Source: UBA6164 sp964344155 (lineage in GTDB: Bacteria; Patescibacteriota; Gracilibacteria; BD1-5; UBA6164). From it: DNA of 27,550 nucleotides. Position numbers and translations under genes: made by a program. Below the pieces are notes generated by a model that did not search any database, had not been told where the DNA came from, and was given only the letters and a program-made list of their open reading frames with translations. The stretch is taken from the NCBI GenBank assembly GCA_964344155.1, contig CAYFMG010000013.1:1-27550 (forward strand). Direction: 5' to 3'. How positions within the stretch are numbered: position 1 is the stretch's first letter; each line of letters starts with the position of its first letter. Shown one piece after another: positions 1-9,945 of the stretch.

Positions 1-1799
1 GGGTACCAAAAAACTATAGTGGTACTTACGGTACAAACTGATTCCATCTAGATTTCAGTGATGGGGTAGATTTAGGTAAGGATGTGTCAGGAAATACTAA
101 CAACTGGACAGTAAATAACATGGATGCAACTGATCAAATGCTTGATAGTCCAGAGAATAATTATAATACATTAAATACAGCGATTCGTCCATACCCATAC
201 AATACTGATATTATATCAAACTGAAGCTTAGACTTTTCTTCTTCATATGCTAGTGTAAGTTGATCTACTCGGTCATCTATACCTGTAACATCAGGAAAAT
301 GGTATGCTGAAGTATTAATTAAATGAACAGCTGCTGATACTTGTGTTTGAGTTTGAAATAGTGCAGAAAAAGCATGACTTTGAACTTACACATCTCCTTT
401 ACGTGATAATAGTTACACTTATTATGCTAATTGAAATAAAGTATCTCCAAACAATGTACATCCATGAATATCTTACTGATCATCATATTCTACTAATGAT
501 GTAATAGGTATAGCGTTAGATGCTGATAATAACACTATAGAATTCTTTAAAAATTGAGTATCACAAGGTGAAGCTTTTAATAGTATGATAAATGATTGAG
601 GATATTTTTTCTGATGAACATGAATAAATGGAACAGTGTTTAATTTTAACTTCGGTCAATGATGACAATCAGGTCTTACGTATTATTCAGATGCAGGGGG
701 ATCGTTTAAATATGCTCCACCAATAGGATTCAAAGCTCTAAGTACAAAAAATCTACCAACACCAAGTATAGTAGATCCTAGTAAACACTTTGATATACTG
801 ACTTGGACTTGAGATAATGCTTTAAGTAGAACTATAACATGACTAGATTTTCAACCAGATCTAATTTGGAGTAAAGCAAGAACAGAAGTTCACCAATTCA
901 ATCTAGTTGATTCTGTAAGATGAGTATCAAAACATCTAATGTCAAACCAAACAAATGCAGAAGATACTCTACCTATAACTCATGGTCATTTCTCTAGTTT
1001 TGAACCAAACTGATTTGGTATGACTTGAAATTGAGGTAACTGGAACGTAAATACCTCAGGTGAAGACTACGTAGCATGGAACTGGAAGGCAGGATGAGCT
1101 GCAGTTAGTAATAATAATTGAACAATAGCTTCTCAAGTAAGTGCTAACCCTACTGCAGGTTTTAGTATTATTGGTTACCAATGAAACGGTTCAGCTGGAT
1201 CTACTATTGGACATGGATTAAATTCTACACCTGAAATGGTAATAATAAAATGAAGAACAAACGCTGACTACTGGAGAGTATACCATAGCAATCTAACATC
1301 TGTAAACTACTTCCTAAATCTTGATACATCAAGAGAAGAACAACACAGAACTAGTGTAGAAATAAAACCATTATCAACTACTATAGAACTAGGATCAAAC
1401 TGACAAGTTAACTGAAGTTGAGTTGACTATATAGGATATGCCTTCAATTCAGTACCAGGGTATAGTAAGATATGAAGTTATGTTTGAAATGACTCTATTG
1501 ATGGAACTTTTGTTTATACTGGTTTTAAACCAAAGTATGTAATGATAAAAAGAATAGATGCAGTTTATGATTGGTGGATAGGGGACTCTGAAAGAGAACC
1601 GTATAATATAGGATCACAAAATGATTATTTATGGCTAAGACTAAACTTATCAAATGAACAAGTTGCATATACTCACATTGATCATTTATCAAATGGTTTT
1701 AAACTTAGACAAAGACATGGATGATTAAACGGTGCCGGTGGTAAATACATCTACATAGCCTTTGCAGAAGCACCATTTAAGTATGCAAATGCGAGGTAA
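1..1799 (+). CDS. Phage-tail-like SPRY/DUF7483 protein, 3' part
   Basis: The reading frame is open from base 3 to the TAA at 1797-1799 (598 residues) and its start lies outside the window. TGA is read as glycine throughout. Residues about 95-220 look like a SPRY/concanavalin-type domain (GKWYAEVLI, GIALDADNNTIEFFKNG, FNFGQ). From about residue 255 to the end there are three cycles of the pattern GF.P..V.IK...W...DS.R and a closing YIYIAFAEAPFKYANAR, which I recognise as the DUF7483 ending common in tail-fibre-like proteins of phages and prophages. The opening GTNGFHLDFSDG also fits that family. A role as receptor-binding or adhesion protein is inference. No other phage gene is visible, so it may be a prophage edge or a domesticated surface protein. 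It ends 208 bases before secF, with a hairpin repeat in between. Confidence 0.7.
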
Positions 1800-1808
1800 G
1801 AAAACTAT

Positions 1809-1921
1809 ACCTCTCTCTTGAATTCTCTCCCCCTTAACAGGGGAAAGAGGCTGCAAATATAAGTAAATGTAGCCCTTTTCTCCTGACAAGGAGAGAAGAT
1901 TCAGATGAGAGGTCTTTTTTT
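1809..1921 (+). repeat. MITE-like palindromic repeat, copy 1, probably acting as terminator
   Basis: Inverted ends ACCTCTC and GAGAGGT enclose two smaller hairpins and a core GGCTGCA...TGTAGCC. The layout and core match the copies at 13438-13557 and 26028-26128, although the outermost ends differ. The right end runs straight into a T-run, so the element can serve as an intrinsic terminator for the tail-like gene. Confidence 0.65.
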
Positions 1922-1946
1922 GTATCAGTCTTTTTTTTTATTTCCC

Positions 1947-1973
1947 TTGCTTTTTTTCTTATTTTAATACAAT
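1947..1973 (+). promoter_or_regulatory. Possible promoter of secF
   Basis: TTGCTT (1947-1952) and TACAAT (1968-1973) are separated by 15 bases, about 35 bases before the secF ATG. The spacer is short, so this is a weak call. Confidence 0.3.
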
Positions 1974-2007
1974 ATAAACATTATTTAACATTAACTATAA
2001 AAACAAG

Positions 2008-3027
2008 ATGGACGTATTAAAAAAGAGAATGACATATTTAGGGATTTCTGCAGTATTTTTTGTTATATCTTTATTCCTACTACTAGTACTAAAACTAAAC
2101 CTAGGTATAGACATGACATGATGAATACAAATGGAATACAATTATGATAACAACGTAAATATAGAACAAATAAAAACCAAATTAGAAACAGAAAAAGACA
2201 ATTTTTTAAACAACTGAGAACAAGCAATTAATAATATAAAAGTATACTCTATAACATGAGAAAAAATAGTAGCAGTTGTAGCATGATTCTATAACATAGA
2301 AGATGAAAAAAAACTAGAAGAACTAAAAATATGATTCAAACAAAAAGTATTTGAAATAATAAAAAAAGAAGACCAAACAACAATAGAATCTAGATACATA
2401 AATATCTGAAAAAGCTTCTGAGACTATATAAAAGATACAGCATTTATAACTCTAGCCTTAGCAATAGTTGCAATCACTTTTTATGTTAGTTTTGCATTCT
2501 CTTGAGTAGTATCAGGAATATCAGTACTATCATTTGCAGCTATCACAATAGTAACACTATTTCATGATGTAATAATCTCTAGTTGATTATACATATTTAC
2601 ATCTATGTTCTTTAAAGAATTCCAAATAGATACATTTTTTATCACAGCACTATTAACAATACTAGGTTACTCTATTAACGATACAATCGTAGTATTTGAT
2701 AGAATCAGATGAAATCTAAAAAGATATGCTGGAAAAAAAGGTAAAGACTGAAAAAATCTAGATGAAATAATAAACATATCTGTAAAAGAAACTCTTAGGA
2801 GAAGTATATATACAAGTCTGACTTTAATATTTGTACTTTTAACTATCTTCTTCTTTGGACCAGAAACAATCTCAGGATTCATATTAGTTATGATTTTTGG
2901 TACTCTAGTAGGTACATATAGCTCTATTTTTATAGCATCTCCTATACTATACCAAGTAAATAAAAATAAAAAATTATCAGTTTATAAAAAACAAGAAATC
3001 AATCCTGAAGACAAAATAGTTGTTTAA
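2008..3027 (+). CDS. secF: Protein translocase subunit SecF
   Basis: SecF works with SecD in the inner membrane, using the proton motive force to help proteins exit the SecYEG channel. The 339-residue product starts with a short basic stretch and a membrane segment (about 11-30). It carries the family motif GIDMTGG at 33-39, in which both final glycines are TGA. A periplasmic domain and further membrane segments follow, with the conserved NDTIVVFDR at 224-232. Length is normal for SecF (about 300-340). No secD lies next to it, although the two are usually adjacent or fused. The start is the first ATG after an A-rich leader; no Shine-Dalgarno sequence is seen. The next gene, an ABC exporter, begins about 50 bases downstream after a degenerate copy of the C-rich repeat. 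Confidence 0.93.
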
Positions 3028-3062
3028 CCCCCCCTCCTAACCTCCCCCTAGCAGAGGAGGAA
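3025..3062 (+). repeat. Degenerate C-rich palindromic repeat at the secF stop
   Basis: Starting in the secF stop codon, a C-rich arm (CCCCCCCTCC, CCTCCCCC) is followed by CTAGCAGAGGAGG. This resembles the left half of the repeat seen at 5693-5730 and 27405-27464, but with mismatches. Confidence 0.5.
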
Positions 3063-3077
3063 TAAGAAATATAAAAT

Positions 3078-4826
3078 ATGAAAAATACACTAAAAACAAT
3101 TTTTAAAGAATTAATAGAGTTTTTATGATATAAAAAGTTTTCTTTTTATATCTTTTTTACTTTTCTTACAGCTTTTATAGCAGTAATAGAACCTGTATTT
3201 TTCGCACTTATAATTGGATACCTAGAAGAATTTTATAATACAAAAATATTTAATTTTGAATGATTTACAAACATGCTTATTATTTGGGTAGCATTTATAA
3301 TAGTAACACTTATAGTATCATACATACACAGATATTACGTAACTGACATAGTAAGCATAAATTTTCATAGGTATATATGTAAAAAATATGTATCTGATAT
3401 TTTTTATATGACAAATAATGAATATCTATGAAAACAAACCTGAGCTATATATAAAAAATTCGATAGATGAGCTACTTTTCAATTTCAATTTATTTTTTGG
3501 TTTTTTAAAGAATTTTTAAAAAATATATTTGGATTAATGGTTATACTCGTTGTTATGATGACCTATAGTATTAAAATGACACTAATAGCTCTATCTTGTC
3601 TACCTATAATGATACTTTTCTGAATATATTTTGCAAAAGTAACCACAAAAAAACAACAAAAAAATAATGACAAATGGAATAAAGCATACTCTATAATATG
3701 AAACTTTTTATCAAGCTTTTCTCTATGAAAAATACTATGATTAGAAAAAAACTTTATAGAAGCTTTTAATAATCAAATAGATACTTCAAACAAACTACAA
3801 AAACAAATATCAAAATCTTGGTCAGTAGCTGATATATATACAGGTGTTTTAATAATGATATCTAGAATTCTTGTTTTAGGTTTCTGAGTTTATTATATAT
3901 ATATTTGAGAAATTAGCTTGACTACATTGTTTATAATCTTTGCTTATATTGGTTGGGTATATTTTCCATTATCATTCTTATTCGGTAGTTTAAGGAATAT
4001 TCAAGAATGGCTTGTTTGAATAGATGAATTCTATAAAGATTTTTGAGATATAAAATCTGAAGATATAAAAAAGGGTACAAAATTAAGTAATGTAAGATGA
4101 GAAATAGAGTTCAGTAATGTTTGATTCTCATATAATAAACAAAGAAAAATACTAAAAGATATATCTTTTACAGTTTCTCCTTGAGAAAAAGTATCGTTTG
4201 TATGAAATACATGAGCTTGAAAATCAACAATCATAAACTTATTATTTAGGTTTTGGGATAATGATTCTTGAAAAATTTTACTTGATGGTAAAAATATTTC
4301 AAAATATAGTAAAAAATCAATCAGAAAAAACATATGACTTGTTATGCAAGACTCTACTTTGTTTAATGATACAATTAAACAAAATCTATTATACGCAAAA
4401 CCAGATGCTACAAAAAAGGAAATAGACGAAGCATTAAAATTATCTGAGTCACAATTTGTTTATAAACTAGAAGACTGAATAGATACAATTATCTGAGAAA
4501 GAGGACTTAAATTATCAGGCTGAGAGAAACAAAGATTAAATATAGCTAGGTTATTTTTAAAAAATCCAAAAATACTGATACTTGATGAAGCTACATCAGC
4601 ACTAGACAACAAAACAGAAAAACTAGTACAAAAAGCTCTAGATAATCTAATGAAAAATAGAACATCAATAGTAGTAGCTCATAGATTATCTACTATACAA
4701 AATGCAGATAAGATATTTATGTTAAAAGAAGGAAAAATTGTTGAATCAGGAACATACGAAGAATTAATGAACAAAAAAGATAATTTCTACCACCTAGCCA
4801 ACCCAGAACATTTGATAATAAATTAA
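3078..4826 (+). CDS. ABC exporter, fused permease and ATPase (MsbA/multidrug type)
   Basis: A 582-residue half-transporter of the type that dimerises and exports lipids, drugs or peptides. The first about 330 residues form an ABC transmembrane domain with several hydrophobic segments. The nucleotide-binding domain has Walker A GNTGAGKST at 376-384 (all three glycines are TGA), a Q-loop (GLVMQDSTLFNDTI), the signature LSGGEKQR at 479-486, Walker B ILILDEATSALD (D503, E504) and the H-loop AHRLST. These motifs are the strongest proof in the window that TGA is glycine. The substrate cannot be read from sequence; the secF-ABC-uppS neighbourhood suggests envelope work. A hairpin terminator follows the stop by a few bases. 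Confidence 0.93.
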
Positions 4827-4831
4827 AAAAC

Positions 4832-4855
4832 CTATTCTTAATTAAAAGAATAGGT
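4832..4855 (+). terminator. Hairpin after the ABC exporter gene
   Basis: CCTATTCTT pairs with AAGAATAGG around a short AT loop, just after the ABC gene stop. The T-run after it is weak, so it may be a 3'-end stabiliser rather than an efficient terminator. Confidence 0.5.
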
Positions 4856-5015
4856 GTTAGTTTAGAATAGGACGATGGATTTTATGATTACATATGAATT
4901 CATGTATCACGGCTCCATCAAACCTACTACTGAAGAGTAACAAGTACATCTTCATATATATAATAGCATACAAATAAAAGATTTGTCAAATATTTTACAA
5001 CTTTTTTTTAAAAAA
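4856..5015 (+). other. Upstream region of uppS with a structured segment
   Basis: 160 bases without a gene. The segment 4874-4919 can fold as a two-part stem: GATGGA with TCCATC outside, and TGATTACAT with ATGTATCA inside around an ATGAATTC loop. A possible -10 box TATAAT lies at 4959-4964, with no good -35. No known RNA family is recognised. The segment could be part of a 5' leader of uppS or an unannotated small RNA. Confidence 0.35.
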
Positions 5016-5693
5016 ATGATAAAACATCTAGCAATAATAATGGATTGAAACCGTAGGTGGGCTAAAAATAGAGGATTACCTAGTATTATGTGACACAAAA
5101 AATGAGCAGATAATGTTTTAAAAATAACTAGATTAGCCTGAGAAAAATGAATAAAATATTTAACCCTGTGGGCACTTTCTACTGAAAATTTAATAAAAAG
5201 AGATAAAAAAGAAGTAGAATGAATAATAAAACTTATAGATAATATAGAAAATTATTTATGAGAAATGATAGAAAAATGACTTAGATTTAAAACTATATGA
5301 GATATTTCAAAACTACCAGAAAAGTCTCAGGAAATATTAGAAAGAGTAAAAGAAAAAACAAAAGATAACACTTGAATAACCTTGATTGTAGCACTTGTAT
5401 ACTGATGACAAGATGAAATATTAAGAGCTACTAAAAAAATAATACAAAAATGAATAGATCCAGATTCTTTAACAACAACTGAGTTTAGAAAATATCTAGA
5501 CACTTGAGATTTCCCAGAACCAGATGTAATAGTAAGAACAGGTTGAGATATAAGACACTCTGGTTTTATGCTTTATGACTCAGCTTATAGTGAATACTTT
5601 TTCACAGAAAAAAAATGGCCAGAGTTTGATGAAACAGAACTAGAATCAGTAATAGACTTCTTTGAAAGAAGCAAAAGAAACTTTGGGAAATAA
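5016..5693 (+). CDS. uppS: Undecaprenyl diphosphate synthase
   Basis: A cis-prenyltransferase that extends farnesyl diphosphate with isopentenyl units to make the C55 carrier for peptidoglycan and other envelope polymers. The 225-residue product opens with the family signature IIMDGNRRWAK, with catalytic Asp at D10. It keeps LTLWALSTEN and, near the end, the substrate-binding VRTGGDIRHSGF followed by AYSEYFF. Glycines in these motifs are largely TGA. Length is slightly below the usual 230-250. The next gene, a trans-prenyl synthase, would supply its allylic primer, so the pair forms a coherent lipid-carrier unit. The stop codon directly touches a C-rich palindromic repeat. Confidence 0.95.
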
Positions 5694-5730
5694 CCACCCC
5701 CTAACCCCCTCCTTACTAAGGAGGGGGAAA
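5693..5730 (+). repeat. C-rich palindromic repeat (half-length copy)
   Basis: This is the left half of the element at 27405-27464: ACCACCCCC, then a hairpin CCCCCTCCTTA/TAAGGAGGGGG. It begins at the last base of the uppS stop and lacks the right-hand part. It lies between uppS and the polyprenyl synthase gene. Confidence 0.8.
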
Positions 5731-5752
5731 TATACAACTTAACTAACAAAAT

Positions 5753-6646
5753 ATGCTACCAAATTGGTATAATGATTATAAAGAAAAAATAGATGAATCT
5801 ATAGTAAAATATTTAGATATGTATTTCTCTAAATGAGACACTCCTGAGTGAATAAAAAAACTAAAAGAATCAGTTTACTATTGAGTAAAATGATGAAAAA
5901 GAGTTAGATCTATATTAGCTATAGAATTCTATTTAATATTTTCAGGTAAAAAATTTAAAGATATAGTATTTTGAGATGATATAATAACATATTGTATAGC
6001 TATAGAGCTTTTACATGCATATAGTTTAATACATGACGATTTACCTTGTATAGATAATGATGAGTTAAGAAGATGAGAAGAAACAGTATGGAAAAAATAC
6101 TGAGAATCAACAGCAGTTTTAACATGAGACCTACTTAATACAATGTCTCTAGAAGCTCTATCGAATCTATCTACCGCTGAAGATATACAAATACTTTTAT
6201 GATACTTCTCTAGGTCCATATGATTTTTCTGAATGATTTGATGACAAAAACTTGATATATACTATGAAAATAATCCAGATAAACTAGATTTAGACAAACT
6301 TATAGAAACTCATAACAAAAAAACATGAGCATTAATAGAATCATCTATAGTTGGAGGAATAATATTATCAAGTGAACTTACTGATATAGAAAAATACATA
6401 AATTTTTGAAAAAAAATATGACTAGCCTTTCAGATAAAAGATGATTTACTTGATGTAGAATGAAACAAAGAAGAAACAGGAAAAAGTGTATGATGAGAAG
6501 ATAAATGATTTGTTCACTTTATGTGACTTCAAAAGTCAAAAGAATATTTAAATACTCTACTATCTGAATGCAAAGAAATAATAATAGACTTGAATTCTGA
6601 AAAACTAAACTTCTTGGTTGAATATATAGGAAACAGAAAAAAATAA
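5753..6646 (+). CDS. Polyprenyl diphosphate synthase (FPP/GGPP type)
   Basis: A trans-isoprenyl diphosphate synthase of 297 residues. It joins isopentenyl diphosphate to an allylic primer and is likely the source of farnesyl or geranylgeranyl diphosphate for UppS. The first aspartate-rich motif DDLPCIDND starts at D95 and the second, KDDLLD, has D230-D231-D234; both bind the Mg-diphosphate. GGKRVR near 47-52 is the usual diphosphate-binding patch and LIHDDLPC is diagnostic of the IspA-like short-chain class. Exact chain length is not decidable by eye. A symmetrical hairpin terminator follows immediately. Confidence 0.92.
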
Positions 6647-6675
6647 CTTAGTAGAATCTACTAAGTTATTTTTTT
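6645..6675. terminator. Bidirectional terminator between the polyprenyl synthase gene and clpP
   Basis: AACTTAGTAG and CTACTAAGTT form a perfect stem followed by a run of eight T. It starts at the polyprenyl synthase stop and ends at the clpP stop, so it serves both convergent genes. Confidence 0.85.
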
Positions 6676-7285
6676 AATTTTTAATTATTTTATCAATAAG
6701 TCCATATTTTAAAGCTTCTTCAGCAGTCATAAAATTATCTCTATCACAATCTTTTTCTACTTGAACCACTTTTTTACCTGTATGTTTAGCTAAAATAGTA
6801 TATAATCTATTACCAGTTCTAATAATATGTTCAGCAGCTAATTTTATATCAGTAGCTTGACCTTCAGCTCAACCAAGAGGTTGGTGAATCATTATTTCAC
6901 TATGAGGTAGTGCATATCTTTTACCTTTAGCTCAACCTGCAAGTATAACAGATCCCATAGAAGCAGACAATCATACAGATACAGTATGAACAGGACAAGA
7001 AATATATTGCATAGTATCATATATAGCAAGTCCAGCAGTTACATGACCACCAGGAGAATTAATATACATTGTAATAGGAGCTTTTGGGTCTTGTTTTTCT
7101 AAGAATAATAATTGAGCAATTACAGTATTAGCAACACTACTATCAATAGCATCTCATAAAAAAACAACTCTATCCTCAAGTAATCTAGAATAAATATCAT
7201 AAGCTCTTTCTCAACTAGGAGTTCTATCAATTACTGTAGGAATTAATGTAGAAGTAATTTGTTTAGCTTGTCATCTTATAGTCAT
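6674..7285 (-). CDS. clpP: ATP-dependent Clp protease proteolytic subunit
   Basis: ClpP forms the double-ring serine protease that degrades unfolded proteins handed over by ClpX or another AAA+ unfoldase. The 203-residue product has the full catalytic triad: Ser109 in GLSASMGSV, His134 in MIHQPLGG and Asp183 in DRDNFMTAEEA. The oxyanion region MYINSPGG is at 73-80. Length is typical. The gene stands alone, transcribed away from gltX, and no clpX is in the window. Confidence 0.96.
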
Positions 7286-7329
7286 AATTATTTACGTTAT
7301 TAAATTAAACTTTTTTACTATATATTTAT

Positions 7330-7357
7330 ATATTACTATAATTTTTCTAAAAATCAA
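7330..7357 (-). promoter_or_regulatory. Possible promoter of clpP
   Basis: On the minus strand TTGATT (7352-7357) and TAATAT (7330-7335) are 16 bases apart, about 45 bases before the clpP ATG. The -10 box is imperfect. Confidence 0.35.
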
Positions 7358-7368
7358 AATAAAAAGTC

Positions 7369-7396
7369 TTTACAAAGACAGTTTTGTATATAGAAT
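7369..7396 (+). promoter_or_regulatory. Promoter of gltX
   Basis: TTTACA (7369-7374) and TAGAAT (7391-7396) are separated by 16 bases. The predicted start gives a leader of roughly 25 bases. The same TAGAAT -10 is seen before dnaA. Confidence 0.6.
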
Positions 7397-7427
7397 ACAA
7401 AAAATATTACTTAAAAATTAAAGAAAA

Positions 7428-8903
7428 ATGACTGTAGTTACTAGATTTGCACCAAGTCCAACATGATATTTACATATATGAAGTTTAAGAACAGTATTAT
7501 ACAATTATTTATTTGCGAAAAAAAATAATGGTAAGTTTATGTTAAGGGTAGAAGATACTGATAGAACAAGATATGTAGAATGAAGTATCGAAAATATGTT
7601 ATGAGTACTAGCTTCTGTTTGACTTATTCCTGATGAATGACCAAATAATCCATGAGACAAATGACCTTACTATCAATCTGAAAGGCTAGATATTTACAAA
7701 AAATATATAGAAGAATTAATAGAAAAAGACAAAGCATACTACTGTTTTTGTAGTAGTGACAGATTAACAAAACTTAGAGAAGAACAAACAAGTCTAAAAC
7801 TACCAACAAAATACGACCAAAAATGTAGATACTTATCAGAAGAAGAAGTAAAAGAAAAACTTGATGCATGAGAACCTTATACAGTTAGATTAAAAGTACC
7901 TAAAAATATAGATATTGTATTTGAAGATGTTATAAAATGAAAAGTAAGTGTAAATACAAAAGATATAGATGATCAAGTATTATTAAAAACAGACTGATTT
8001 CCAACATATCATCTAGCTAACGTAGTAGATGATCATTTAATGTGAGTAACTCATGTTATCAGATGAGATGAATGGACTCCAAGTACTCCAAAACATGTTA
8101 TAATGTATGATGCTTTTTGATGGGAGGCTCCTGTTTTTTCTCATATACCATTACTACTTTGAACAGATAAAAAGAAATTATCAAAAAGAACTTGAGATGT
8201 AGCAGTAGAAGCATACCTAGAAAAAGGATATTTAACAGAAAGTTTAATAAACTATATTTCACTTTTATGATGGAATCCAAAAACAACAGAAGAATTTTTC
8301 ACACTAGATGAGCTTATAGAAAGATTTGATTTAAATCATGTTCATAAAGCATGAGCTGTATTTGATATAGATAGACTAGACTTTTTTAATGCAAACTATT
8401 TAAAAAAACTAGATCCTGATTATCTTTATTCAAAACTACTAAACTTTTTAGCTAAATACGATCCTGAGTTCAAAGAATTAATATCTACTTTTCCAGAAGA
8501 GTACAACAAAAAAATATTTAACGAACTAAAAACTAGAATAAAACATTTTTCAGAATACAAAAACTATACAAGCTTTTTCTATTCTGACTCAAAAATACCA
8601 GAACAAGACCTGATTATAAATGAAAAAATGAAAATAACAGATCTAGATATAGTTAAAAAATGACTGAATATCGCTCTTGAAATATTAAAAACAAAAGATG
8701 GTGATTTTGAATCAATAAGTGAAATAAAAGAAGTTTTTATAGAAAAAATAAAAGAAGCTGAAATGAAAAACTGACAAGTATTATGGCCAGTTAGGTGTGC
8801 TTTAAGTTGAGAGCAATTTTCTCCTTGAGCATTAGAGCTTATTTATATACTTTGAACAACTAAGTCTATAACTAGAATAGAAAAAGTATTAGAAGAATAT
8901 TAA
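7428..8903 (+). CDS. gltX: Glutamyl-tRNA synthetase (class I)
   Basis: Charges tRNA-Glu (possibly also tRNA-Gln) with glutamate. The 491-residue protein opens with TRFAPSPTGYLHIGSLRT, giving the class I HIGH signature as HIGS at 16-19, and carries the KMSKS loop as KLSKR at 250-254, followed by TGD. CFCSSDRL around residue 105 is in the place of the zinc-binding knuckle of many GltX proteins. The end (CALSGEQFSPGALELIYILG) is the usual anticodon-binding tail. Length is normal. The gene has its own promoter and is followed at once by another promoter, so it appears monocistronic. Confidence 0.96.
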
Positions 8904-8910
8904 AAAACTC

Positions 8911-8939
8911 TTGATATTTTATCAAAAGTGTGCTATACT
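8911..8939 (+). promoter_or_regulatory. Strong sigma-70-type promoter of the zinc-ribbon gene
   Basis: TTGATA (8911-8916), a 17-base spacer and TATACT (8934-8939). It begins only seven bases after the gltX stop and about 58 bases before the next ATG. Confidence 0.75.
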
Positions 8940-8968
8940 GGTTGTATATTAAAAATAATAAACAAAAC

Positions 8969-9334
8969 ATGAATTTTCAATCACTAAAAACAATGATAGA
9001 TTCTTTGATACAAACTTATACTTGTCCAGAATGTTCGGCTCATGCTTCTAGTGATAGTGTAGATGTTATATGAGCAGCATGATCTACAATCAATATAGAT
9101 ATTGAATGTCCAAATTGCGGTAAACACTCTATGGTCAAAAGTGAAGTATTAACTCTAGATTTAGCTAAACAAGGTATAAGTCCTGAAAATCTACAACAGT
9201 TAAAAGAATGAATTTTAGTATGAAAAATGAAACAAAATCAAAATAAAATAAAAGACGAACAAATTGTTAGTTTAAATAAAAATCTAAAAAAAGAGGATTT
9301 CAATGTATCTGATTTATTAGGAGAACAAGAATAA
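8969..9334 (+). CDS. Small zinc-ribbon protein, function unknown
   Basis: A 121-residue protein with two CxxC knuckles (C19/C22 as CPEC and C47/C50 as CPNC) that should form one zinc ribbon, followed by a charged, probably helical half rich in Lys, Asn and Gln. I do not recognise the family. It has a strong promoter of its own and its own terminator, so it is expressed as a single gene, which is unusual in this tightly packed region. There is no signal peptide or membrane segment, so it is probably cytoplasmic. A nucleic-acid or protein-binding role is a guess based only on the zinc ribbon. Confidence 0.75.
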
Positions 9335-9356
9335 TTCTTGATTTTTTTAAAAAATG

Positions 9357-9392
9357 AAGTATAGTTATAAAAATAACTATGCTTTATTTTTT
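9357..9392 (+). terminator. Terminator after the zinc-ribbon gene
   Basis: AAGTATAGTTAT pairs with ATAACTATGCTT across a four-base loop, followed by an interrupted T-run. Confidence 0.75.
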
Positions 9393-9405
9393 AATAATAA
9401 AAAAA

Positions 9406-9936
9406 ATGAATAAAATTTTTTGGTACTTTGTATTAATATTTACAGTATATATATTGATTATTTTTAATTTTCCAACTTTTGCTGCAAAAATATGAGATAC
9501 TTTTTGATTAACAAAATTTAATCAATTTGTATTACAGTTTAAGTCTACTTATGATAAAACTGTTACAAACATTCCTCACAAAGATGAAATACAAGATATA
9601 TATAATAAAACTTATAGCTGAGCAACAATTATAAAAGAAAATGTAGAAACTTCTCTTGAAGCCACAAAAGAAAAAGTAGACAATGTTAGACTAGCTTTAT
9701 CATGAGCCGAAACAAAAATAAATGAAATTCAAGATTGAATAGAAAGCGTAAAAACAGTAATAGAACGTGGTAGTGAAATAATAAATGAAGCGAGTCAAAC
9801 TGTAAACACATTATCTTGAGCTATAAATGATATCACAACTTCAGACTCGACTGAAACATCATCAGGAACTACAACATCATCATGATCTACAACAAGTTCT
9901 TGAACTACAACATCATCATGATCTACAACTAACTAA
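9406..9936 (+). CDS. Membrane-anchored coiled-coil protein with Ser/Thr/Gly tail
   Basis: A 176-residue protein of unknown function. Residues about 4-27 form a hydrophobic segment (signal anchor, or signal peptide ending near TFAAK). Residues about 60-145 are charged and helix-prone, resembling a coiled coil. The last about 25 residues are a low-complexity tail of Ser, Thr and Gly built from a 12-residue unit, encoded by a 28-base direct repeat. This reads as a surface protein with a helical stalk and a flexible, possibly modified end; that is inference. It begins a close-packed series with the dCMP deaminase gene (9 bases on), miaB and the small membrane gene at 11916. Confidence 0.7.
9866..9929 (+). 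repeat. Tandem 36-base-period repeat coding the Ser/Thr/Gly tail
   Basis: A 28-base sequence at 9866-9893 recurs exactly at 9902-9929. The period of 36 bases equals 12 codons, so unit number can change without shifting the frame. Confidence 0.8.
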
Positions 9937-9945
9937 ATATATATT

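Noticed and set aside
1542..1724. Short ORF in standard code within the first gene
   Set aside because: It is the same frame as the long tail-like protein, merely cut by two TGA codons that are glycine here.
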